Below are positions 35,301 through 47,117 of a stretch of 64,000 nt of DNA, piece by piece. A program made the position numbers and the translations under genes. Every line of letters starts with the position of its first letter. Positions within the stretch are counted from its first letter, which is position 1. The notes under the pieces are model-generated. The model searched no databases. It was not told the DNA's origin and saw only the letters and a program-made list of their open reading frames with translations. The stretch comes from Cytospora piceicola (Eukaryota > Ascomycota > Sordariomycetes > Diaporthales > Cytosporaceae): positions 310,001 to 374,000 of the forward strand of contig JALQBC010000037.1 of assembly GCA_023375675.1 (NCBI GenBank), given 5' to 3'.

Positions 35301-38300
35301 CAAGACATGTACACACAGGTCATGATGGCATACCTAGGTAGGCACTATGTATGCTTTCCTTGTTATTGCCGCATGCCAGACAGTAGATAGAACAGTAGGC
35401 CTGCTTTGTAGGCCATTCATCAACGTTGCAGTGGGGATGGCGGCAAAGAGGTCATCTGCCAGAATCCGCTGGCTGTGGCTGAAGCGCGGGGAGAGCTCTT
35501 CTCCCCCGAATCCCCTGACCTGACCTTGAATTGGACCTGCCAGAAACACACTGGACGATAGTGGCCTCATCGTCGATCGGCGCGATATCTTCATTTCTGT
35601 TCATTCGTCCCTGCTGGGCTGCTGGGCCCTGGCATGTATCAGAAGAAGCATCGCCGTCATCGCTCACAGACCCAGTGCAGCCAAGCCTCATGATGAGCTT
35701 CAAGTCGACAAACGAACCAAACAACCCACATTTGACATTTGCACCCTCCATTCGTCAGCATTCTGTGCGCCTACTCGCTACGAACAAACTGGAAAACGAG
35801 GTGACGGGACGACTCGTCACTTCATCCGCGCCAACACAGCGAACTCCCACAGGTTTCAGCTCGTGCCCCTCATCCCTCTTCCCTCTTCCCGTCCTTACCT
35901 CCCCGTCTGGTTTGCGGCGATAGCGCCCAGGCGCACCAATTACCGACGCACCTCTTGGTCTGGTGTGATCAGCGCTCGCACACCCGGCGACCGTGACCAC
36001 GGCAAGTCTTCCCCGGGAATCTTCTTTGCTACTTTTCGTCGGTCCCGACAGGATCTGGATCCCGGGGTCTTAGTCCGTGTCGATGTGCTGCTATATGTCG
36101 CGAACGGCTTCGGCCTCGTCGCCATATAACAGGCCAGACCCAGCGGCTCCCTGAAACGGCTGCGATACTGCTGCCCCCCCCCCCCCCGAGATGTGACAAC
36201 CTTTTGGAACCCAAACTGCTGCGCCGTCCAGAGACATGTTTCCTTTCTGGGATACATACACCTGAGGAACAACAAATATCCACCCACCCCAGATTGCACC
36301 GGGGAAGCAGGGTGCGCATTCCTGCGCTCACCGGTCTCCAACTTGCGGTATCATGGCCCTTCTCGAAGCATTGGAAGGGGATGTCCAGACCTGCAACAAT
36401 CACGAACCCCCCTTAGTTCCCCCCCCCCCCCGCACTAAACGGCTCAGGAGGCTCGCATCCTTTAAGCTTTCCTTTTCGCTTCAATAGACGCGCCACTATA
36501 AAATTGCCCTGATGGCTTCAAACGTGGCAGACAAGGTAGGGTCCGCTCGGGTATACAAAGCCGGCGGGGGGAGGGTGTGCAGTTGGGGGGTTGTGAACAG
36601 GTCCCAGTCCCCGAGGCTGACAATGGCGCCATACGGCCTCGTGAGCATCTGGGCGGCTGGTGGCTTGTTTGCTATATTGCGCCCGATCCCGGCACATTGC
36701 TCAGACTGCATTCAACAGGAGAAGGGCCGATCGTCCTGGTACCTGTATCGTATTGATTGAACTCTTGCACTTGGGTTTACTGTGGCCTGCCGTTTAATCT
36801 CGAGGTAATCAATGCAGCGCGAGGCCCAACTTGATGGGCACACAGGGACCCTTTGGTCGGCGAATGACGTCGGTGGCTTACTCACGACTTACAGATATTG
36901 GTGGTACTCGATGTGATGAGATCCTATAAAGGAACAAACCCCACCGCACGCGCACTCGACTGCTACCACAGCACGTCGCAGCCGTAAGCCAGCCAGCCAG
37001 CACGTCCAGATGCGTCAGACTCACAGCGATGGTGCATTATAACAACGCTGTGATTTGACGTCTCGCCAGCGGCGCGGGAGACGGGCTGAACGGCTGTTCA
37101 TCGGTGCTACAATGTTCCCAAAATGATTTTTACTTTCCCAACACGAAAGTCCCGTCACCAACCCCGCCCGCGCGCCCGCGCCGACCGGAAGGCCGATTCG
37201 TGACAGCATCATCACATAGCAAACAGGGGGAGGGGGGGGGAGCGGGCACCCAAAACACACAGGGGAGCAAACAGGGCAATGGCATGTAACTCTGCGCAAG
37301 CAAGCAACCTTCGCAAAAGCCCGAGATGGTGGAATTTTTGAAAGCCCACCGCAATCTCGCTCGCAGACGCCGCCTCGCGTGCCCAACGGGGTCAGGTCGG
37401 GGGGGGGGGTTCGAGAATTCGAGAGCTCATATCTGCCCGGACCGGGGAACGATTTAATATGATTGATGTGTAGCGGCGTTGGGAAAACACGCCGTACGGG
37501 TACCTAGACATGTATCATCACCGTGCCAGCCGTGCCCATGATACCGGTGGGCGGGGATGTCCTCCCACCCTCGGGGCAAGCCTGGGCCAACAACGTGGCA
37601 GTGGCAACCAGCCGGTGCATTGACTCCTCGCCGTGAAGATAAGGTAAAAACCATGCCACCGTGCCAAAAGGACTCCAAGCCGCGCAGGAAATGCCACATG
37701 CAATACGGCCGGGCTCACCAGTACGGAACGTCAAACCACAACCTGTTCTGCAATCTTCCCAAGAGGGAGCCCCGGCTGTCCCAGGCCCAAAGAGGCCCAC
37801 ACCGGTGAGGGAGAAAAGGACCGAAGTCTGGGCCTGCAGGATGGGATGTTGCTGCAGTGTTAGTTTAGCCTTTTACCAAGTCCGAGTTCCTGGGACGAAC
37901 GCCCTGGTCCCATTTTCAGCGACCTCGGTGAGGACGTTCTGGAGCAGTTGGGCTTGTGAGTTTCGCCCGATCCGGCATCGTGTTTGGGTGCGTTGCTGCG
38001 GGTGGTGTTCCGGATTGGGTACCAGGGAAGAACGACGACGAGGGATAACGTTTTGAGACTGCACCACACAACATGGGGGTTCTGACCGGGGTGGAGGTGT
38101 ATGTACAAACGAGAAATCCAGGGTCCAAATCTCAGCCCAATCCGGAAGGCACTCAAAAGAAAAATGCTCATTGGTGGAATTTCCCAAATTCTTCACCCGA
38201 TCAACAACACCAGATCCCCCCCCCCCGCGTGCCTGGGAAGGGGAGTCTGGAAGTCTCGCTAGAAGGCGAGGCTGAGCCTGACCCCACCACCTTCTCTGTC

Positions 38301-39606
38301 CCGGACGAACCTGGCCCACACACGCCCGGGGAAGGGCAGGACCGCTCGCCTAGAAAGCTTGTACTGGAAGAGCATGCGAAAAGACGAAAACAGGTTGATC
38401 TCGGGACGGGATCTAGTTTTCCGAGACTATGGCTTGATAATGCAACATTTCGTAGCCGGTGGCGGAGTTTGCACAAAGAGAGATGGATGCGCGAGGGGGG
38501 TGGACAGGAGCAGCTCCCGCTCGGATATCAATCAATCAAATCATGTCCGCCAGAAGAAGCAAACGGATTCCACATCCCGCTCGGACGGGAAGAAAAGGTC
38601 AGGAGGATTGAAAATATTCAGTTATACTTCGTATAATGTGATATACCTACCTAGGTAGTCAGTTGTGAAGGGTGAGCACGGGCCATTAATCCCAGTCCCG
38701 GCCACGAGGTACATGTTGCCATACCCACAATGCTTTTTTTGTTGTTGATGTTGTTGTTGTTGTTGCTGCTATGGCCCCCAAAAGTGACCCTTGTCAATGG
38801 GATCAAGATGTAACCACACCAGTTGACCTTCTTGCAGAAGTACGGCCTTCATCCTTCTCATTGTCCTAATTTTGCCCTCCTCGATGGAACCCTGGGGGGG
38901 CCTGAAAACGGAAACATTTGGTCACGATGTGCATTTCTCCGTCGTTTCTCCGTCGTTTGTCCCTTATCAAAGGATTCAGCATGGCTGATGGATATTACCT
39001 AGGTACCGTGGCGACCGTTCCAGCCACGCTGGCAATCCCCTTCACGATGCTACCAGCACAACCATTGTAATGTATATTTAGTGCCCGATTTCCCGGATAC
39101 GGCGATTGCTTCCGGCTATCCTCCTCATCTTCATCACCCTTGATAGTATTGTGAAAAGTGACAGGTCTTGATTGTCAGCGTCGACGGTTGTTAGTCTCCT
39201 GCACCGGATGGGGGAAAACCCCGGGCTCCGCGGTGCTCTAGCGGCCGCCGGGGTCCGGCATGTGTGTGTGTGGGGGGGGGGAGGGGGGAGAAAGGTTCCC
39301 GGGGAACACATCAGCTCTCGGCCCGGCTGACACCTGTCTGCATGTCTGTCAACCCATCAGACAAGGGCCGTTATATGGGAAGAAGCAGAACGATACATAT
39401 ATGTATAAGTATATATGATCACAACATCACAAAATGCAAGTGAGCAGGCACATAGCAAAGAAGCAAACCAACAGGGATAGGGACATCGGCGACCAGATAC
39501 CTGCATGGCGCAGGTTACGCCAACGCAGTGCTGACACACGGGAAACGGGAGGGCCTTTTTATTGAACATATGTACTCTTTCCCAGGGTTGCATTTTGCTT
39601 GTTCTC

Positions 39607-39647
39607 TGTGTGTATGTGTGTGTGTGTATGTGTGTGTGCGTGCGCGC
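39607..39647. repeat. GT/GC dinucleotide microsatellite
   Basis: Alternating GT interrupted by AT, passing into alternating GC (TGTGTGTATG to GCGCGCGCG). The purine-pyrimidine alternation could favour Z-DNA. Confidence 0.85.
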
Positions 39648-41448
39648 GCGAGCCATCACATCCCAGAAGAAGCAAATGATCCCGGATGCATAGGGGTAAC
39701 AGGGCCGAGGTTTCACATTGCTTTTGCGCCCCTCCCATCTTGGTGATCGATCAGATATCGAGCCCGAGATTGTTGGACGCTTTGGATCCCACCACCCCGT
39801 ACCCAACAACACAAGCAGCAGTCAAGGCAATACGGGGGGCTTTGATACAACTTCTTTCAACGCGGTCGAGCATATGCACTTCCAACGGTGGTCGGACCTT
39901 CACCAGGGGCTCAGTCATGGCCTGATCATGCCTGGTCAAACGTCAGACGGTTGCGCTGGTGGCACGCGAGACCACAACCGCAGCGATCCACGGGGGCCCG
40001 AGCTGGGCGTGAGCTGTCACATTCGCTAATCTCTCGACAATCGATCAGACCGTTGGCTGCCCAGGTGGCGGCGCACCGTCAAACATGTATTTACCGACAG
40101 GTTGGATTGGTCTCAACCGTGATAACTTGCCAGAACTCCCACAAAATAACGATTAGCCTCGCTAATTTGTCCTTAAAGCTTGAGCACAAACACCACAAAT
40201 GGCCAGATCGAAAGCACATCTAGTTCCGGGGAACCATCCGCGTCCCGTACGAGGAATTAAGAACCTGTCTGTGCCTTGCATCGACTGTAAAACATGAGGA
40301 GTCAGTAATACCGGCACATGCCCAAAAGGAGTACGGGCTGCATAGAGGAGGGAGGCCCTTTGCCCTGGCATTGTCCGCGTCGTTGGTGTTGCTCCGAAGG
40401 TGCCAACCTGGGATCTCAATGCATGCCATCAAACCAGCGCGTGGGCACTGGGGATGCCCTTCCCTTGTCCCTATAATGTGGCATGGTATAGTCCGTCAGT
40501 CAGCAGACGCACGACGGCCCTGCGCGTAATGTCCTTCTGGCACGGACGACGGCTGGAACGACGTGTGCTTCGTGCTGCTCCGGAGCAAACCCCCATGAGT
40601 TCGATTCGCCGATTCCGTAACGATCTAGGGGGGGCAAACAAAGCATTCCGTCGTTGTTGCTCATGGAAAATGTGGGGAAGGGCAGCTGGGTAACAAATCA
40701 CGGAAAAGGGATGTAAGACATCGTCGGGTCGAAAAATCCGGGGTTGAACTATCCGTCCCGAGCCGATAAGAAGATAGGCGAGGTCGAGCCCATCCGTTTT
40801 CCTTCTTCCTCTCCGACGGTGCACGATCCGCCTCATGTTCACTTGAGACACTTCCCATTACTCCCAAGCGAACCAGGTAGTCAAATCTGGTCTGCTGGTA
40901 CTCAGTCACCCCGAGGCTCAGTGTGGTGTGGTTGTATGTAGCTTGACTGCCCAGGTGCACTGGCCGTGAAGGCGAGCCGGTAACGTTCTGTCGTCAGAGC
41001 TCGGAAGGAAGGAAGTCCCCGGGCGGCGATGGGGCAAAACGGTCCGCGGTGCCCTCCTTCTATAAGTACGCTCTCCGTTACCTCGCCTTTCCGTTCCAGG
41101 GCCTCAGCGTTCGGCATGTCACAAATCATCCACGCCCTAGGTACTCAAAAGTAGGTACCTAGGTACGTGTCAGGAAGCGCCCTTCGAGAATACCAACCCG
41201 CAGCTGCTGGAATGTATCTATGTATCAATATCAAATGTATGGACGCAAATCGAGATGCAGGCCAAGGGGAAACGACCTGCAGTCGAGCATTCTTTTTCAG
41301 ATGACGCGGTGTCAATGCACAAGGCGCGTCAAACGATCTACTCCGGGATGGCAGGATGGCATATGATGGTACGGCCGTCTTCAACCGTTACAAACCTGGC
41401 TCTTGGCTTCGGCCCCAGGGATCTGGAAACGGGGGCGATAAAACCAAA

Positions 41449-41449
41449 C

Positions 41450-41540
<91 letters not shown>
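41449..41540. repeat. (CTGT)23 tetranucleotide array
   Basis: A 92-bp perfect array of the unit CTGT. It makes long artificial frames that read as repeats of Cys-Leu-Ser-Val on the plus strand; these are not genes. Confidence 0.97.
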
Positions 41541-41541
<1 letters not shown>

Positions 41542-43510
41542 CTGTCAGTCAGCTGCGGTCGGCGGCTGACTCAACCGACCAACAGGCCCCCCGCGACCTG
41601 TCAAACCTGTCAGAATTGAACCAGGCTGCCGGTTCAGGCTGCCCGCTGCCACTGCGACCGAGCAGATAGGAATCGAATGTAACATCGCTTGCATATAGGA
41701 TAGGTAGCAAAACTCTTCGCTCCTTACTGGAAACCCAATGTCTCCATATTCAGGCAGGAATTGGGTGGTTATTCGGTCAATAGCCGACAGTCGTCAACGG
41801 TCTCAACAATGGCAGGATGGCTTTTATTTCATCTCTATCTTTTTTCTGATATGTCACTTATTTAGGCTTCAACCCGGCTTACCTTTGGGGGGTGCTGGGC
41901 ACATTTACACGCCCGAGCCGCTGTGGAATCTAAGATCTACTAGGCTGTCAAGATGTCTCGGGCCACTCAATGGTCCAGAACGTCAGAACGTCGATTATTG
42001 TCAATTCTTGTTGTTTCCCTTCGCAACAGTGGCAAAGTAATGTTGGCAACACTCTGGAAGAGTTGCGGGGGTGAGACCCAGTCTCCCCCAATGTCTTAAC
42101 CGGCAGCCGGATGGACAAATTGGGACGGGCTCCGTGAGGAACAGCGGGCGGGCCTGGCAAGGTACGGAGTGAAGGGGTGAAAAAAAAACAAGAAGAAAAA
42201 AAAAACGGTGGATGTTGTCAGTTGAGCCTCATCAACCCTTGCTATGTACGCAAGACTGACTTCAGAACCCTGCTGGCCTGCAATGCATCGAAAATCCACC
42301 CCTAGATCAATCAGGCTGTCAGGTCAATCATGACAATTACTAAACTGGAGTTGCTTGGGGCTTCGAAACGTGACATTCTCCGCAAACCCACTCATGGGGT
42401 ACATAGGAAAAAACAAATACGAAAGCGTTGTATAGTTCGCTACATCTGCCAATTCGTCTCTTGGACTGTGGTTGCCACAACCGGTCCCTTGGATTCGATC
42501 TGCCCTGTTTACCCCTCGAAAAGCGGGTATCATGGATTCGAGCCCCTCCCCTCCTCAGTGCTCCAGCTCCCAGCTCCCAGCTCCAGCCTCTCAACAAGCC
42601 GCGTCGCGAACGTTCGTTCAATCACGAACCCCACGAGAATCGCCGAGGTAGTAGCGGCGCAGGGGTTCCTGCGAAAAGAAAAAAAAAAGGACTCCCATCT
42701 CGTCGAATCGCCGTGTCCATACCTCAGCACGTGCCCGAGGCGCCCCGGCATCAAGCGTCGGGCCTCAGAACTTGACCCGACGGTCGCGACGGTCGGGGTT
42801 GTGGAGGAGATGAAGGAAGGGGAAGGATGGAGAGAAGGGTAAAAAAAAAAAAAACACACGCTCACGAGGCCGACCCCATTCTGTCGTGATTGGAGTCGGA
42901 AGTTTCCGCATGATCTGCTGAGAAGTTCTCTGTTACTGGTGAAAGCCGCCTATGTACATATCCAGCTGGTGCCAGGTGGGCCATCAGCTGTGGCAGATGG
43001 CATTCAGATGTACTCACGGTAGGCAGTCTGGGCCATCAATGCTGGCAGTACATAGGCCTGGACGCTGCTGGATGGCAGTTTGATGCACGACCCAGCTTAT
43101 TGGGATCATCGGATCGGCCTGGCAGCGAACAGCAACCTGCAGGACGGCAGGACCCAGGACCCAGGACCCAGGACCCTGACTGCCAGAATTGCCTGAACGA
43201 TATATGAGAAACAGCGCTGCCCAGGCTGGCACAGGCTGCCAGGGGGGGGGGGAGGCTGATGACTGGCTTTAGGGCGCTGGACGACCCCACTGCATAGAAA
43301 GGGACGCGTGATGCTGTGCAGCAGTTAGCAGGAAAAAGCCGCTGCTGGGCATGTGCAACATACGTGCCTGACAGAGAGCTACGCCGGACTGCCGACGAGG
43401 CCAGGCTACAGTGAGTAAGTTGCTACGTGGTACGTCTTCTCTTCTCTCTCTTTTTGGCTGGTCAATGGGGCAGCGTCACTGCCACTTCTTCAGGGCTCGA
43501 GGGGTCACGG

Positions 43511-43553
43511 GGCCTGGGGCCTGGGGCCTGGGGCTTGGGGGCTTGGGGGCTTG
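43511..43553. repeat. GGCCTGGG-type minisatellite
   Basis: About six units of GGCCTGG or GGCTTGGG. A similar short array, GGACCCA, lies at about 43148-43173. Confidence 0.8.
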
Positions 43554-44346
43554 TCAGTCAGGCTTCCAAGGTTGGTAGTTGGTGTGGATCTGCGTTGGTC
43601 GCGGCTTAGATCTCGACGCTTCTCGCCCTGTCTCCCAAGACTGCGGTACTGTACACTACTACATACATACATCTTGGTGTACCCGCTCTTGAGGCTCACC
43701 TGGGCCTCTTCAACTCTTCTGCTAGTCTCGTGACTCCTGTTTGTTCAATGTGAAGAAGTCCGCAAGTACCGTTGACATTACCTACCTAGGTACATACTTC
43801 AGTACCTAAGGTACCGTATATGGTTGTGCCGTGGGTCCTGGGCGGGGTCTTTTTTGCCACTGTCACTGCAGAGGCAACTAACCACCTAACTCATCAATGA
43901 ACAAACCACTGCGGCCGCCAGCTGGACACCACTGACACGGTGGCCCCGCACTGGGGGTTTCAGGGGTCCATTTTGGGGGCGGAGTTTCCCCCAGCCAAAC
44001 CCCAGCCAAACCCCACACTACCGCCCCCCCCTTCTCCGTCAGCCCGTCAGGCCCCGTCTCTTGAGCCCCAGGCTCCGAACATCACTTGGCATGCTTTTAC
44101 ATAGGCTCAGCCGATAGGTCACGAGGCGTGGAGGCCAGCCTGCCAGCCAGCTCTCAGATCTGAGGCGGGAACTATCATAGTACATAAGCACGGAGCTCTG
44201 CCGAGGAGATCTTATCTCACGGGGGAGGCTTGGATGGTCTGATGGCCCAGATATGATGCGCCGTCAGGCTACCGTACACGGTAACTACACCTTGACCGCG
44301 TCACATGTGTATGTGAATATGGCCTGATGAGGCTCGCCTGTATGCT

Positions 44347-44392
44347 TTGCTGTGCCTTGCTGTGCCCTGCTGTGCCTTGCTGTGCTTTGCTG
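44347..44392. repeat. TGCTGTGCCT decamer repeat
   Basis: About four and a half tandem copies with C/T variants. Confidence 0.85.
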
Positions 44393-47071
44393 GCCGTCGA
44401 TGCTCGCTCGCTAACTTGCTACCGGTGGCATCATGGACTTCCCTCGGCATGCGGAACCCTAGCTGCGGTCTAAGGAGAGGCTTTTATTAGACCATTGGAC
44501 CATAAAACGGTGCACATGCCACAGACGCGTCCGTGCCGGATCACGAGTGCCACGTCTTGACCGAGCTGTCGGGTCTTGTCGGCGACGCGTTCCGGGGGGG
44601 AACCTTGGAGGTTTTTACACTGCACTTCCTGGTCAAATGGCTCACTCGCGGTTTTTTGGTAACAATTTCCCCGAGACCCTCGTGATCGCCGGGGTTTGGT
44701 GAACGATGTCGATATCGGGCAAATAGCCTCGCAAGTGTCCGGGAAGGTCCTGGCTTCTGGGAGACCTCGGCATATTGCTGCAGGTCCTGTACCGACTATG
44801 TATGTACGTAGGTAGTATCACGGGCCTCATGATATATACCTAGGTAGTTACATAGATGCATACATGCTTTACGTATCTGCTTGGGGCCACCTGGGCAAAC
44901 GGTATTTTCGAAACGGCGACATAATCATTAAGATCGTGTTTTTGTTTTGTAATAAATTTATTGATAAACTTTGATTTTATCTCTTGACCTGCCGCCCCCA
45001 AACCTTCCCCAGACTCTCTCGCCATCTGACAGCAGGCGAAACCTGGAGATATCTTGTGGCATGCGACCAGCATCAGATCCTCCAAAGGTTTGGTACTCGG
45101 TTTGGTACTCCTTCTCCCAGACATCAAGTAGAACGACCCAGAAACAAACATGTAACTCCCAAAAAAAGGCCATCATCCTCCACACCAAACCCCGGATCAA
45201 CACCTTCACGTCGTTCCCCGCTACTCAACACTGCACATCCTGTTCACCGCCGTCGCATCGCGAGGCCCAAACTTAGTAGAAGATGGTTACAGCAGGAGTA
45301 GTGAGCGGTCACTGGGGATGCCAGCATGTAGCACGAAACGGCCGAGCAAGACGCAATGATACGACGCCCAGTCAGCTCGAGTCCAGCGCACTAGGACAAT
45401 AATAAGCCGGATGACGCGCTGGATGGTACCCCACGGTTGTGCTGCCCTCCCCCCCCCCCCTTTTAAAGCTCTCACTCATGCCCATGTAACACGTAAGCAA
45501 GAGAAGCGGCGGCAACCGCAGACCACTGAAACTACCCGCTGCGTGTGATCATGAGATCTGCAAGGGTGCGCTATTCTCAGCCCTGTGGTGAGTGAGCGAG
45601 CTGGGTGAAAGTGTGTGGTGCGTGGGTGGTGGTGGTGGTGGTGGTTGCATGGAGTGCCAGATGTTCGGGTCGACGAGACAACCCTCAAGTGCTGCTTGTG
45701 TCCTACCTCTCGAGCACTTGAGGAGATCCAGCTTCGTTCGGCCAAGTCCGCCGAGCCCAGAATAGGCTGATGGTTTGTGTTCGGTAGCTCATCCTCCTCT
45801 TCCTACATACACACAAAACAAACATGCATACACACACACACCTCCACGGTCCCTTGGAGGGGACGGCACGATGTGTCAAACCCCCGTGGGCAAGTGGGAT
45901 GACGCTGGTATATTTGGGAAGAGCAGGAACTAGCACTGCAACCCCACGAGTTGATCGGGATGGGGGCCGTTGATCCTTCGATTTCTGTCATGCTGCTTGC
46001 CTCTTCGTGATGGTGTTTTTCGATTCAGGATCCGAGTATACTCCGCCGAATAGAGCGGCGTGTAAGCGGACCGTCACCGAGACGTGATTGTGGGATTTGC
46101 TGCACGTCGTCCGAGTCCGAAGAACGGTGCTGGCCATCTACAGTACCTCTTACCACCCGTGACGCATTCGTAAGGGGGCCTCACCGACAGGGCGGTACTG
46201 TGATTCTTCTGGAAGTTGACATGTCGGCGATGACACAGCAGCAACTGTAGTGGGTCACGCAGATCTGGTCACTGTTTGAGAACCTGGTTGCATACCGATT
46301 CAGGAGACCTACCTATTTCGCGCCAGGTCCGCCCTTTCATGAGGGTGTCGAGACTGAGACATCCGCCAGCACATCAACTGGGAGTTGGTGTTGTGGGCTT
46401 TTGTCTCCCAATGAAACTCTAAGTTCTCAGACCTCTCACTCGCGCCCCCCCCCCCATAATCCCCATCTCCTCCTTTTCTCTCCCTCCAAAATAGTTTTAT
46501 CCCCCCCCCCCTCTAAATCCCCCCAAACGTTTTTTTTTTCCTTTCAAGGTTCGAGCCACAATCTCAGACAGCCAGTCAGACAAATCGCCATCGGGGGGCA
46601 AACGTTGAACGGCGCCATGTCAGCAATGAGGAAGGGTTCGAAACACAAATCACTGCCTGGACGCAGATGGAGAGATCACGAGTTGCTACCCCTGATGACA
46701 GCCACTGGAAGTCTTGACCGCAGCTATGTCCAGGCGTGTTTGGGTCGGCCTGCCGTGACCGGTTGACCAGGGCGGTGCTGACTTGAAGGGTCATGCGTAT
46801 GGCCTTTTCCTCCGGTATGCGTTGGCAGCACTATCTCTCACAGGTTATGGGTGGTTTACTGGGAGACGTATGTGTATGTATACGGATTGTCGGTACTTGG
46901 AGGTTCTTTGGTGAAGAAATCTGGCCTGCCCTGCCTTGCCAGGCTGCCCACCAACTCTGCTCCTGATGATACCCTAACAGACCTCGGGTTTGACAGCGCA
47001 GCACCAAAGCAAAAGGACCAAGAGGTAGATGATCGCGATCCTGCAATCTATGTCTTGGGCAATGACAAAGC

Positions 47072-47117
47072 GGATGGATGGATGAATGGATGGATGGATG
47101 AGTGGATGGATGGATGG
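47072..47117. repeat. GGAT tetranucleotide repeat
   Basis: An imperfect (GGAT)n array. A related perfect array in the opposite orientation, (CCAT)n, lies at 48232-48260. Confidence 0.9.

Noticed and set aside
41255..41619. Two frames reading as tandem Cys-Leu-Ser-Val repeats
   Set aside because: They are produced entirely by the (CTGT)23 microsatellite.
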